Source of the DNA: MPNP01 sp965221445
GTDB taxonomy: Bacteria; Pseudomonadota; Alphaproteobacteria; Rhodobacterales; Rhodobacteraceae
DNA: 64,000 nucleotides
Assembly (NCBI GenBank): GCA_965221445.1
Contig: CBDCSF010000004.1
Location: 83,312 to 147,311 of the forward strand
Reading direction: 5' to 3'
Shown here: positions 35,649 through 44,427 of the stretch, one piece after another
How the letters are laid out: the number at the start of each line of letters is the position of its first letter
Numbering within the stretch: position 1 is the first letter of the stretch
The notes under the pieces: model-generated
Told to the model about the DNA's origin: nothing
The model's database searches: none
The model's input: only the letters and a program-made list of their open reading frames with translations
Made by a program: the position numbers and the translations under genes

Positions 35649-35999
35649 TCATGAATCAGATGTTGATTTATTTTTGCCAATGGACTCCCTGACCTCCCTG
35701 GCAAGTTCCCGTTGAATGTCTTCCCTGGTTGTTTTTTCGGGCAAATCCTTTTTATCAAGCCACTCGCAAAGCAACTCCATTGTTGCGAGATCAATCCAGC
35801 TTCCATCTCTCCACTGCATGATCAGATAGCTGTCATCATCATGCTTCAATCTGGAGAGGCCCCAAGTGATACATTCCCTGAGATCGGTAAATTCAGGTGA
35901 TTCCTTCAGGGGACTGTAGTAGAAAGTTGACTTGAGAGCTGTACGAGGGAAACCCTTCTTACGCCTGAACCAGCGATATTTGGATGGGTTACTTACCAT
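35649..35999 (-). CDS. Small uncharacterised protein
   Basis: A basic, soluble protein of 116 residues (YRWFRRKKGFPRTALKSTFY near the start, a charged C-terminal helix). There is no known domain. It is on the opposite strand to the secreted protein gene and convergent with it. It may be regulatory, but nothing specific supports this. Confidence 0.45.
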   Translation of the reverse strand: MVSNPSKYRWFRRKKGFPRTALKSTFYYSPLKESPEFTDLRECITWGLSRLKHDDDSYLIMQWRDGSWIDLATMELLCEWLDKKDLPEKTTREDIQRELAREVRESIGKNKSTSDS

Positions 36000-36051
36000 T
36001 CATTAATACTTCAAATTCCTTGGCCTTATTAATTTCCGATAAAAATCCAAA

Positions 36052-36183
36052 CTACCTTACAAGATCGGGAAAAAGATTTATAACCGTTTCATCAATTTCT
36101 TGGTAAATTTCCAACTTCTCAATGTGCAATCTATACCTATCCCTAATCTGATTAATAACTTGGTCTGGTCTGTGTAAAATCAT
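36052..36183 (-). CDS. Possible 43-residue protein after the KAP gene
   Basis: ATG 36183 opens a frame coding for HRPDQVINQIRDRYRLHIE, then KLEIYQEIDETVINLFPDL, an amphipathic helical peptide. It lies 50 bases downstream of the KAP NTPase stop on the same strand. It may be a small real gene of that operon or the end of a decayed one. Confidence 0.3.
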   Translation of the reverse strand: MILHRPDQVINQIRDRYRLHIEKLEIYQEIDETVINLFPDLVR

Positions 36184-36233
36184 TAACACGTATCAAATGT
36201 GAGTGTTGTGAGAATCCCTTAATTCTCACACCC

Positions 36234-37529
36234 CTATGCCAAATCAATTCTACTAGCAAGCTGTTTTATGTAGGATATCGCGCCATTTGGTAGTAGAAAC
36301 TTTCTCTGATTGTTTTGTAGAATGGAATTCATATGTCCATCTATTTTTTGCTCAATTAGTGGATTGCTTTTATATAAAGGGTGGGGAACAATTCCTCTTT
36401 GATCAGCCAGAACCAGCCAGGCACATATTCCCACAGTTAGTGGCTTGCCAGTGAGCCATTTACTAAGGTCTTTCGTTAATCTGGGAAAAACTTCTTCTGC
36501 TGGTAAAGCACCATTGATAAAGCGGTGAAAATTTTGGGGGTTATGCGCTTTCAAAACTATTAGGAGTGCGAGCAAATCTGCATTATCAATATTAATTCCG
36601 TTTTCAATAGCCACACGTAAAAGTGCGATACTTTTCTCTTTGGCACGAATTGTCAGTTCAGCCAATTCCGATGCAAGTGTAAAGTACTCGACAAATGTTT
36701 CGACATCATATCCAGGGGTTTTATTGTAAAGACCCAACCGGCTTAACAAAATTACGATATTGTCTTTGGAACTTGTATCAGGGAGAGCGAATTCAAAATC
36801 AATAAAGCGGCGTAGATATTCCCCACCATTGGTACCTGCCCCATAAATTCCCTTAACACATTCTTCCAACTGCTTTTTGTCGGTTGACAAGACAAAAATA
36901 ATATTTGGGATATCGAACAGATGTTTAATTCGTTCTAGAAGCTGAATAGCAAATGTGGGTTTGCATCTGTCCAGTTCATCAACAAATATTACAACCCTGG
37001 ATTCACTCTCTGAAACCAGTTTCTCTACTATTTTTTCCAAACTACACCGAAACTGCTTCAGCGCCTTTTGTTGCTCCTTGAATGTTTTAACACAATTATT
37101 TTCTTTACGTAAAAAATGTTTCTTTTCTTTATCGAAATCGATTCCCGTTGTTTTTCTCAAAACATTTACACCAATTCGTTCAACAAATTTGGTGGCATGT
37201 TTTTCAAGAATCTTAAAACCCACTCCACGGCTTACAAATTCTCCCTCTATCGCTGAAACCAATGCCACCAACGGATCTATGGCGTAATCGTTTTGCCAGG
37301 CATCGAAATAGATACAGTGATGTGACTCGTTTTGAAGCTTGGCTTTCAGCATGCGTACAAAGGTCGTTTTGCCACTACCAAAGGGAGAGTCCAGAGCCAA
37401 AACAAATGGACCTGGAATTTTTGCAATGAGTTTGGTAAGAAAAATGACGTGATCTTCTCGCTTAAGCCTGTCCTCTGCGAAGGGATCGTCACTGGTAACT
37501 TTAATAGGTGATAATTTATAATTTGTCAT
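36234..37529 (-). CDS. KAP-family P-loop NTPase
   Basis: Walker A DSPFGSGKTTFVRM lies near residue 48, the conserved IYFDAWQNDYA after it, and Walker B VVIFVDELDRCKP near residue 185, which together define the KAP family. There is no transmembrane hairpin in the usual insertion region, so the protein is soluble or peripherally bound. KAP NTPases occur in phage-defence loci and mobile elements, where they may sense invasion. The length of 431 residues is complete. It is preceded on the same strand by a small membrane-anchored protein gene (29-base gap). Confidence 0.82.
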   Translation of the reverse strand: MTNYKLSPIKVTSDDPFAEDRLKREDHVIFLTKLIAKIPGPFVLALDSPFGSGKTTFVRMLKAKLQNESHHCIYFDAWQNDYAIDPLVALVSAIEGEFVSRGVGFKILEKHATKFVERIGVNVLRKTTGIDFDKEKKHFLRKENNCVKTFKEQQKALKQFRCSLEKIVEKLVSESESRVVIFVDELDRCKPTFAIQLLERIKHLFDIPNIIFVLSTDKKQLEECVKGIYGAGTNGGEYLRRFIDFEFALPDTSSKDNIVILLSRLGLYNKTPGYDVETFVEYFTLASELAELTIRAKEKSIALLRVAIENGINIDNADLLALLIVLKAHNPQNFHRFINGALPAEEVFPRLTKDLSKWLTGKPLTVGICAWLVLADQRGIVPHPLYKSNPLIEQKIDGHMNSILQNNQRKFLLPNGAISYIKQLASRIDLA

Positions 37530-37557
37530 AACAGGTGGAAATCAGTTACAATCAACT

Positions 37558-37971
37558 TCAGGCGAAAATCAGCACGTAACCGCCAAGCAAATAAAGGAAA
37601 AAGCCAAATAGAACCCACCATCCCCGGTTTCTACTCATCCAGTCCCTGGTTCGGTATTTTTCAACCTTTACCAGGAACCTGTCTGTCATTTCCTCATCGA
37701 CGATCCTGTGTTCAGGCTCAATGATTTCCCGAAACCGGTACATCCCCTTGGTGTCTTCAACGACCAAAAGGGTTGATTTATCCTCAAAACGAAAGGTAAT
37801 CAATTCCTGTTCATTGGGATTGACCCGATCCCAGTCAACCTCAACCTCACTGGCGAGCTTGGTCAGTACCGAACGGATCATGTAATTTGATCCTTTGGCC
37901 ATGGCATAGTTCCAGGCTTCAAGGGCAAAATTGTTTGTCATTGCTTGTGCTGTCATTTTCCATCTTCTCAT
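37558..37971 (-). CDS. Small C-terminally membrane-anchored protein
   Basis: A soluble N-terminal region (~110 residues; TFRFEDKSTLLVVED) ends in one hydrophobic helix, WWVLFGFFLYLLGGYVLIF. Tail-anchored topology with the bulk in the cytoplasm is likely. No family is known. Alternative starts exist six and eleven codons downstream. It lies just before the KAP gene and just after an inverted-repeat region, so it may be the first gene of the KAP operon. Confidence 0.55.
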   Translation of the reverse strand: MRRWKMTAQAMTNNFALEAWNYAMAKGSNYMIRSVLTKLASEVEVDWDRVNPNEQELITFRFEDKSTLLVVEDTKGMYRFREIIEPEHRIVDEEMTDRFLVKVEKYRTRDWMSRNRGWWVLFGFFLYLLGGYVLIFA

Positions 37972-37985
37972 GCGTATTACAATAG

Positions 37986-38033
37986 ACTACAAAACACTAC
38001 ATTTAATAGTATTTGTAGTTATTTACACTACAT
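37986..38033. promoter_or_regulatory. Inverted and direct repeats beside the partition genes
   Basis: ACTACAAA (37986-37993) and TTTGTAGT (38012-38019) form a perfect inverted repeat, and ACACTACAT occurs twice (37994-38002 and 38025-38033). The site lies between the partition operon end and the start of the gene at 37971. Ribbon-helix-helix proteins bind short repeats of this kind, so it may be an operator or centromere-like site. Confidence 0.5.
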
Positions 38034-38043
38034 AACGCATCTA

Positions 38044-38340
38044 TTATTCATTCCCCCGGGATGATTCATCCTGGCGTTCCTGATCCAGTTGGGTCAGAAT
38101 TCGTGAGAGAGACATGCGAATCCAGGACGTCCGGGGAATATTGAATTCACTGGCCTCGGCATCAATCCTGTCAAGCATATCCTTTGGAAACTTGATGGAG
38201 ACCACCGATTCCATCCTGGCTTTCTTCGGTGCCCTGGTTTTGGCTTCCGGGGTATTGTCGATAAAATCCTCCGGTTGGCTATTGCCAATCCTTTTTCTGT
38301 CAGCTTTCTTGTATTTGAGGTTTCGTGGATCAATCGCCAT
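38044..38340 (-). CDS. Ribbon-helix-helix partner of ParA
   Basis: A basic N-terminal half is followed by a ribbon-helix-helix segment (VVSIKFPKDMLDRIDAEASE, NIPRTSWIRMSLSRIL). In partition loci with short ParA proteins such a protein binds the centromere and stimulates the ATPase. The start ATG coincides with the end of parA, so translation is coupled. The length, 98 residues, resembles ParG/Omega-like adaptors. Named by context; the sequence itself shows only the DNA-binding fold. Confidence 0.72.
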   Translation of the reverse strand: MAIDPRNLKYKKADRKRIGNSQPEDFIDNTPEAKTRAPKKARMESVVSIKFPKDMLDRIDAEASEFNIPRTSWIRMSLSRILTQLDQERQDESSRGNE

Positions 38341-39002
38341 TATGCCTTCTCCATTATCTTGGTTCCGAGCAGTTCATCAAAAACGGTCTGGAATTCATCC
38401 CTGGCCTTGCTGTCCCTGCTTTCGAGAATATATTCGCCCCCTGCCAGGGAATTGGCAAAAGCCTGCCGACGGACAATCCTCGACTCGAGTAAATCACAGT
38501 TCTCCATGATGGTGGGTATGATCTGTCGGGCTTCGGTATCATAGATGTCACCTCTGGGTGCGACCATGTTGATAAAAATCTTGACAGCCAGGTCAGGGTT
38601 GACGGCCCTGCCCTCTTCAAGTACATCGTTGGTTTCCTCGAGAGCCCAGATGTCAAGTGCCTGTGGTATGACCGGCACCACGATCATGTCGGAAACCACT
38701 ATACCGGCACGCAGGGATCCGGTATCGGACCCGGCCGTATCTATAATAATGTAGTCAAACTTGGCAGAGAGTTTCGGGATCTGTCGGAAGATTTCCTTGC
38801 CATCAAGGGGAATAACGGCCAAATCCAGATCTCGGGGTTCCATCATTTCTGCCCGTTTACTGAAATAGTCCGTACCACTCCTCTGCCGGTCGGCATCGAC
38901 GAAGAGAACGTCATGGCCCTGGCCCGCAAGGGTCAGGGACAGGTTGATTGCAACAGTGGTTTTTCCTACCCCTCCCTTGATGTTGCCTATTGTACAGATC
39001 AT
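38340..39002 (-). CDS. parA: ParA-family partition ATPase
   Basis: The deviant Walker A KGGVGKTTVAINLS starts at residue 9. FDYIIIDTAGS supplies Walker B, and a VIPQALDIWAL loop also fits the family. At 220 residues it lacks an N-terminal DNA-binding domain, as in type Ib plasmid partition ATPases. It drives segregation by dynamic binding to the nucleoid. It is flanked by two ribbon-helix-helix genes in overlapping arrangement, which supports a plasmid or a self-maintaining element. Confidence 0.9.
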   Translation of the reverse strand: MICTIGNIKGGVGKTTVAINLSLTLAGQGHDVLFVDADRQRSGTDYFSKRAEMMEPRDLDLAVIPLDGKEIFRQIPKLSAKFDYIIIDTAGSDTGSLRAGIVVSDMIVVPVIPQALDIWALEETNDVLEEGRAVNPDLAVKIFINMVAPRGDIYDTEARQIIPTIMENCDLLESRIVRRQAFANSLAGGEYILESRDSKARDEFQTVFDELLGTKIMEKA

Positions 39003-39196
39003 GGCCTATTCTCCTGTCGACCGATGCCCTTTTCCATCTCTCGCCGTTTGCTTTCGTTGACAATCAAACGGATTATGGCAGCCGTTCGGGTTTCATAGTT
39101 ACTCGCGGCAAACTCATCCAGCCGTTCGATCAACTCCACTGGTAAAATACAGGTAACTGAACGTTTTTTGGTTGCCTTCTGCTTGGATTTTGTCAT
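38999..39196 (-). CDS. CopG-like ribbon-helix-helix repressor
   Basis: The 65 residues carry RSVTCILPVELIERLDEFAA and RTAAIIRLIVNESKRR, a CopG/Arc-like ribbon-helix-helix fold with basic ends. As first gene of the partition operon, with an ATGA overlap to parA, it most likely represses the operon from the AT-rich promoter region at 39197-39335. A role in copy-number control is possible. Confidence 0.75.
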   Translation of the reverse strand: MTKSKQKATKKRSVTCILPVELIERLDEFAASNYETRTAAIIRLIVNESKRREMEKGIGRQENRP

Positions 39197-39335
39197 GATA
39201 AATATTTACAGATTATTATTTCCATAACCTTAATTATAGTATAATATTATTATTTATTCAATAGTATATATAAATTTATTTATTATATTTAAATTCACTG
39301 TTGAAAGTTTAGAGTTTTTTCCTTATTCATTTCAT
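39197..39335. promoter_or_regulatory. AT-rich divergent promoter region
   Basis: About 140 bases of almost pure A/T separate the partition operon from the methyltransferase gene. It contains several TATAAT-like hexamers (TATAGTATAATATTATTA near 39234). It should hold divergent promoters; such AT-rich segments also occur in replication origins, but no iterons are seen. Confidence 0.45.
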
Positions 39336-41402
39336 ATGACTGTTCTTTATCCCAGCCAGATTGAAACCAGGCGACCGGTCCGTAAACCACGCACCAAAAA
39401 CAGACGCTGGCTGCCGGACATGACTGCATTGGTCGAGACGTTGCAGGGGCGGATAGGTGAATGTGTTTCACCCCCTTCAATGAATGGCACCGGCAATCAC
39501 GTTCCTGATCTCTTTGATCAATTGCATGGGGAGTTGTCCCGTGATATGGATCAGAACATCGGGAAGGAGGAAGTCATAACCCTCCTGGTACTGAATGTTC
39601 TGTCAGTGCCTCTCGTTGCCAGTTTTTTTCCAGATCGATGCAAGGTGGAATCACTCACCACGCTTGATATCCTCACGGATCAACTTGTAACAGAACTCAA
39701 GTCTGAGCTGGAATGTCTCACCGACTTCTATGCCGGGGTGGAAAAGAAATGCCGTACCATCAGGGAGTCTGATGAACATCTGGCTTTTATAACTGAAATC
39801 TATGACGATTTTTTCCGTCTGACCTTCCCATTGCTTTCCAGACAGCTCGGCATTTTCTACACACCACGGGCCATTGTCGATTTTATCCTTCATTCGGTTG
39901 ACGATCTTCTGACCCAACATGGTGGGAGATCACTTGGAGATCCCGACCTCCAGATCCTCGATCCCTTTACCGGAACGGGCACCTTTCCAACCCGGTTGAT
40001 TACCGGTAACATTCTCCCGTCTGATACCTGCCATGAAACCCTGGCCAGGAGACTGCATGCCCAGGAAATAGTCCTGCTGGCCTCAAGAATCGCTACCGTT
40101 CAGGTTGAAAGTGCCTTTCATGGGGAAAATGGCAATCATATTCCCTGGGAAGGGTGTGACGTGTTGGATACCTTCGCCAGCACCAAACCACCCGATCTGC
40201 TGGACAGTCTCAGGGAAAGACGAAACACCCCTGCCCCCGACGTGATTATCGGCAATCCACCCTGGTCCATCACCCAGCGTCACGCCGATGATGATCACCA
40301 GGGAGCTCACTATCCCTGGCTTGATGATCGTATCCGGGTAACCTATGCGGCCGAGAATAATGGAGTCAGCAGCGTTCCACTCTTTGACAGCTGTGTTCGG
40401 GCGATCCGCTGGAGTACGGACCGACTGGCTGACGAGGGTATCATCGGTTTTGTCATCAACAGTTCCTTCATCATGGCCAGGACTCTTTCCGGGCTCCGCC
40501 GGTCACTGGTTGAGGAATTTTCCCATATTTACATTGTCAATCTCAGGGGAGATATCCGCAACAACATCTATTCCGAATGGCAGAATGGTGAAGGTGAAAA
40601 CATTTTCGGTGGTCGTACCATGACAGGTTCGGCCCTTCTCTTTCTGGTCAGGAAACCCAAAGGGTACGAGGCGCCAGGCAAAATTCTTTATCACAGTCTA
40701 CCCGACAATCTGACAACCGAAGGCAAAAGGGACCAGCTGGACAGTTGGCAAAGCATTGCCAGCCTGGACTGGCAGGTAATCACACCGGATGACAATCATG
40801 ACTGGTTCAAGCCCCGCAGACAGGATTTTGCCGATTTCTCCCCGGTGGTTACCCGTCGATCAACAGGTGATGAACCAGCCTGGTTTAGCCAATGCAGGGA
40901 AACAGTGCGACCGGCCAGTGAATCCTGGTGCATCAACGCCTCCAGGAAAGCACTTGTGACCAACATGACAGCTTTTATCAAGGAATACAATCAGGAGGTG
41001 GGGAGTAAAGAAAGCAGAGGGGAAAATAATCAGCACCACCGGATCAAATGGACGGATTCTCTCCGTCAGCAGGCCAAGCAGGGCGTGAAGGTTGATACCG
41101 GCAAGGGAAGGATTCAGACGGTCATGCTGCATCCCTTTGTCAAGCGCTATCTCTATGTTCATCCTGACCTGCCTTTTGGACGCGGGTTTATGGATGATCT
41201 CAATAAGACCGACCAGGAAAAGACCAACCTGGACTCTACCGGGCAAACACATTCAGTACAGCGTCTGATCGTGCCTTTCAATGGGGGTCCGGATCTGGGT
41301 TTTTCAGCTCTCATGGTTGATGTACCTCCAATCTGTTCCTCCAGCGACTATTACTGTCTACCAAATTCCAGTTCCCCCCCCCATACGCGCAGCGGGCATT
41401 GA
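39336..41402 (+). CDS. Type ISP-like adenine methyltransferase, 5' part, interrupted at a C9 tract
   Basis: The frame corresponds to the methyltransferase and following region of the 11543 enzyme, without nuclease and helicase. It has FYTPRAIVDFILHSVDDLL, LDPFTGTGTFPTRL near residue 210 and VIIGNPPWSITQR near 305. It ends shortly after a run of nine C bases (41374-41382), where the frame leaves the family sequence. Removing one C joins it to the frame at 41399 and restores an enzyme of about 900 residues. It may therefore be phase-variable or freshly broken. Without a nuclease it would protect DNA or act as an orphan methylase. Confidence 0.8.
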   Translation: MTVLYPSQIETRRPVRKPRTKNRRWLPDMTALVETLQGRIGECVSPPSMNGTGNHVPDLFDQLHGELSRDMDQNIGKEEVITLLVLNVLSVPLVASFFPDRCKVESLTTLDILTDQLVTELKSELECLTDFYAGVEKKCRTIRESDEHLAFITEIYDDFFRLTFPLLSRQLGIFYTPRAIVDFILHSVDDLLTQHGGRSLGDPDLQILDPFTGTGTFPTRLITGNILPSDTCHETLARRLHAQEIVLLASRIATVQVESAFHGENGNHIPWEGCDVLDTFASTKPPDLLDSLRERRNTPAPDVIIGNPPWSITQRHADDDHQGAHYPWLDDRIRVTYAAENNGVSSVPLFDSCVRAIRWSTDRLADEGIIGFVINSSFIMARTLSGLRRSLVEEFSHIYIVNLRGDIRNNIYSEWQNGEGENIFGGRTMTGSALLFLVRKPKGYEAPGKILYHSLPDNLTTEGKRDQLDSWQSIASLDWQVITPDDNHDWFKPRRQDFADFSPVVTRRSTGDEPAWFSQCRETVRPASESWCINASRKALVTNMTAFIKEYNQEVGSKESRGENNQHHRIKWTDSLRQQAKQGVKVDTGKGRIQTVMLHPFVKRYLYVHPDLPFGRGFMDDLNKTDQEKTNLDSTGQTHSVQRLIVPFNGGPDLGFSALMVDVPPICSSSDYYCLPNSSSPPHTRSGH
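41374..41382. repeat. Homopolymeric C9 tract in the methyltransferase gene
   Basis: Nine C bases lie exactly where the two reading frames of one gene meet. Eight would give a continuous frame (SPPYAQRALKGILPPSDG). This is the classic arrangement of a slipped-strand on/off switch. Confidence 0.85.
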
Positions 41403-42049
41403 AGGGCATTCTACCGCCTTCTGACGGCATTCTTGAGCATGGCAAATCCCTGATCAGGGACAGGCATCCGGAATTGGAACCGAGTGATGAAGACGTGTTT
41501 TATTATGTCTATGGGATTTTCCATTCACCTGAATACAGGACAAGATATCACAACAACCTCTTTCGGGAAGTAGCACGCATACCGGTAGTTGACCAGCCGG
41601 ATACATTTATCGCACTGGCCCGTATCGGTCGTCAGCTCGGAAATCTCCACTGCAGGTTTGAAAATATTGATCCCTGGCCCCTGACCATGGAATGGAAGAC
41701 ACCACCCGAAAACGTACCGCCCCATTTGCGTTACCGCTGTGTGAAAAGAATGAAGTGGGAAGGCAGGATGGCCAAAAGGGACTGGACAACCCTTCATTTC
41801 AATGAGTACCTCACCCTGAGAGACATACCCGAGAGAGCCTGGCAGTATCGTGTAGGTCGGGATCCTGTTCTCAAGACAGTCAGGAATTACCAGTTCAGAC
41901 GCAGGGATCGAAGGACGGGACTCGTCAGCGACGGCAATGAGTTCAGTTCCAATCCCCGCTATACGCTGGATCTCTTCGGCAAGGTTATTCGAGTGGCCAT
42001 GACCACTCTCGATCTCATGGACCGGATACCGCCGCTCTTTGAGAAGTGA
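41399..42049 (+). CDS. Type ISP-like methyltransferase, 3' part
   Basis: The frame encodes the C-terminal region of the same enzyme (EDVFYYVYGIFHSPEYRTRY, then FREVARIPVV). It aligns with KDDIFDYVYGVLHAPDFRNS and LSRQLPRIPL of the intact gene at 11543. As part of a type ISP chain it would belong to the target-recognition end. There is no own ribosome site before 41399, so it is expressed only if the upstream frame is continuous, or not at all. Confidence 0.8.
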   Translation: MKGILPPSDGILEHGKSLIRDRHPELEPSDEDVFYYVYGIFHSPEYRTRYHNNLFREVARIPVVDQPDTFIALARIGRQLGNLHCRFENIDPWPLTMEWKTPPENVPPHLRYRCVKRMKWEGRMAKRDWTTLHFNEYLTLRDIPERAWQYRVGRDPVLKTVRNYQFRRRDRRTGLVSDGNEFSSNPRYTLDLFGKVIRVAMTTLDLMDRIPPLFEK

Positions 42050-42152
42050 AGTAGTTTGGTGCATCACTAGAATGGAAATTAGACGGATTGACAAAATTTG
42101 ATTTTCGGTTATCTTATTCAGTGTCTCGGAAGCATCAAATTAATACCTACAT

Positions 42153-42512
42153 ATGGCCACTGAAAAAACTGAATTTGGAAAAGTCCCTATTAAAAAAATA
42201 GGCGTAACAAAGCAGGATTCTGTAATCTGGAATAAGGTTAATGCTTTTTCTGCTGCTGTTAGTGCTATCGCGGCTGTAGGAATATTCATATTTTCCATAT
42301 TTTTATGGGGCATTAACAGTACATTGCATAATCTTGAAAGACAGTTGCAGTCTCTGGATGATGAAATCAGCTCCTTTAGAAAAGAAACCAGTGAAGAAAT
42401 CAATGGTCTTCGAGAGGATGTTACAGCCAATAAGGTAGATTTGAGTACATTGAAAAGAGATATTGCCCATATGCTTCAGGATATTGGTGAAATAAAGCAT
42501 AAGTTGGATTAA
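42153..42512 (+). CDS. Membrane-anchored coiled-coil protein
   Basis: A short basic N-terminus, one hydrophobic helix (AVSAIAAVGIFIFSIFLWGI) and a coiled coil of about 65 residues (LERQLQSLDDEISSFRKETS ... LREDVTANKVDLSTLKRDIA). It should be fixed in the inner membrane. It lies 62 bases before the second ATPase gene on the same strand and may be its partner. No family is assigned. Confidence 0.55.
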   Translation: MATEKTEFGKVPIKKIGVTKQDSVIWNKVNAFSAAVSAIAAVGIFIFSIFLWGINSTLHNLERQLQSLDDEISSFRKETSEEINGLREDVTANKVDLSTLKRDIAHMLQDIGEIKHKLD

Positions 42513-42574
42513 CCCTTTAAATCCAACAATCTGAGAGGATAACCTCAGAAGATAACCGGGAAGGCGAGACATCA

Positions 42575-44227
42575 ATGAACAAAACCAACTGGCGTTTCTA
42601 TGGCCGGAAAGACATCAGCAACAAGCTCCTTGACAGGCTGGACAATGACACCCCTGCTAATAGGCGATCCTTCAGCACTTATTGGATAAGAGGCCGGCGG
42701 GGGGTTGGTAAAACCGAACTGGTCCGTGAAGTCAGGGCCTGTAAACCCTCGCATATTCTCTTGGTCTATTATCAGCTGGCCGAAGCCGAAGAAGGTCCCT
42801 ACCCTATGGCTGAAATGAATGAAAACCTGTTGCTTGCTGCAAAGGAAGGTGGCATTCCCAATATATCGGAAATCCTTCCCCAAACCAAACCCGAGGGTGA
42901 TAATATCAATCACTTCAAAAACATTCTTACAACCCTGTGGCAACAGGGGGTTGTGGTGGTGTTGGATGAGTTCCATAATGCAGCAGGTACGAGAATTCCC
43001 TCAGCACTCAAGGATATAATTGACATCGCAGTCAGCAGTTGGGGAGACTGGGGAAAAAAATATCCCGGCAAGCTGGTGCTTATGGGTTCCCATCAGCAGA
43101 AAATTGATGATATGTTTAAATCAACAAGACCCCTGCATGGTTTGGTGGATGAGGGAATGACCCTTGATCCCTGGTCGCTGCGGACGACCCTGACGGTTGC
43201 TGAGGATCATGGCATCCTGGCGGAACCGGGGAAGTTCCTGACCCTGTGGACCGCCTATGGCGGCATGCCCCGGAACTGGCGCCGCTACTGCATGGCTAAC
43301 AGTCATGCCCATCTGCATGGCATATCGGATATGAATGAATGGCGGCAGGAGTTTCTGAAGATCGAGCACCAGGTTCTGGAGAATGGGTATCGTGAACGCT
43401 TTGATGACCGGGCCTTTGTCGAGTTGCAGCCAGAACACCGTAACCTGTTCCTGTGGATCGGGGAACGTCACCCCCGTGGTGTCCAGCTGCGGGAAATCCC
43501 CGGAAAGTATGGCAACAATCCAGCCAAGATCGAATTGCTTAGATTCATGAGGAACAGAGTGGGACTTATGGGCAAGAACATGCCGTTCGGCATTGAGGAA
43601 CAGTCCCGATGGCGGATCACCGACAACAACACTCTGTTTCAGGTTGGTGTGTTTCCCGAGATATGGAAGGTTTCCCCCAGGGAAAAAACTACCCTTGCCA
43701 GGGGGGTTGATTACAGGGAGGCGGATAGAAAATTGATAACCCTGGAGGGAACCGCCCTTGAACAGATGGGAGCCCAATATCTAAAGGAACATCCCCCGGC
43801 CAAATACCAAACGGTGGCGTCCGCCTGGCACCCCCAAATTACAGGGGATGTGGATGTTCTCGCCGTTGGGGAGGAAAATGATGTCAGGACAATTTGGATG
43901 GGTAATGCCAAACGCAATCCGGAAGCCCATGACCCCTGGACAATGAAGAAATTATACCAGGAATTTCTAACCAAGCTTGGTGAAGAGACAACAAGGTGCA
44001 GGTATCTGCTTATCTCTCCATCATTTGAAAAACTTGACCCTCAAAAATTGAAGAAATACAGGAGTACGGAATTTGAAATAATAGACATTCATGACATGGC
44101 AAGAAATCTGGGTATTGACCCGGTTCCGAAAGCAGATCCTGATAATACTACGGATGATGAGCTGGACAATAACAACCCTGATGAGGATATTAAACCCGAT
44201 CCGTCTGCCAGTCCTCGCCCAGGTTGA
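42575..44227 (+). CDS. Archaeal-type AAA ATPase with nuclease-like C-terminus, copy 2
   Basis: This is a paralogue of 23693. It has Walker A RGRRGVGKTELV near residue 40, Walker B VVVVLDEFHNAA near 130, LMGSHQQK, and YGGMPRNWRRYC. The C-terminal domain (ITGDVDVLAVG ... TIWMGNAKRNPE) keeps the two Asp residues and the Lys expected for a PD-(D/E)XK-type fold. The acidic Asn/Asp-rich tail replaces the Pro-rich tail of copy 1. The ribosome site is GGGAAGGCGAG. It is followed by a good terminator at 44258. Role: probably a conflict or defence ATPase; substrate unknown. Confidence 0.75.
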   Translation: MNKTNWRFYGRKDISNKLLDRLDNDTPANRRSFSTYWIRGRRGVGKTELVREVRACKPSHILLVYYQLAEAEEGPYPMAEMNENLLLAAKEGGIPNISEILPQTKPEGDNINHFKNILTTLWQQGVVVVLDEFHNAAGTRIPSALKDIIDIAVSSWGDWGKKYPGKLVLMGSHQQKIDDMFKSTRPLHGLVDEGMTLDPWSLRTTLTVAEDHGILAEPGKFLTLWTAYGGMPRNWRRYCMANSHAHLHGISDMNEWRQEFLKIEHQVLENGYRERFDDRAFVELQPEHRNLFLWIGERHPRGVQLREIPGKYGNNPAKIELLRFMRNRVGLMGKNMPFGIEEQSRWRITDNNTLFQVGVFPEIWKVSPREKTTLARGVDYREADRKLITLEGTALEQMGAQYLKEHPPAKYQTVASAWHPQITGDVDVLAVGEENDVRTIWMGNAKRNPEAHDPWTMKKLYQEFLTKLGEETTRCRYLLISPSFEKLDPQKLKKYRSTEFEIIDIHDMARNLGIDPVPKADPDNTTDDELDNNNPDEDIKPDPSASPRPG

Positions 44228-44257
44228 TAGGTCACCTCTCTTACTTCTTCGATGCCG

Positions 44258-44290
44258 GTAGGGACCGCGTAAAAGATGTCCCTACTTTTT
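44258..44290 (+). terminator. Rho-independent terminator after the ATPase gene
   Basis: GTAGGGAC and GTCCCTAC pair perfectly over eight bases with a twelve-base loop and are followed by TTTTT. Confidence 0.8.
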
Positions 44291-44427
44291 GTGAGTATAA
44301 TTGGGTAGGCAAGGGATGGGTCTTCTTTCTTTTTGTTGCTTTATACATTTTATGTCTGAGGGTAATAACAACCACATTTAACAGGGTTAATGCTGACGAT
44401 GTACATTAACCAGTTTTTTGATTAGTT

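Noticed and set aside
44224..44409. 61-codon frame after the second ATPase gene
   Set aside because: It spans the terminator hairpin at 44258 and has no ribosome site.
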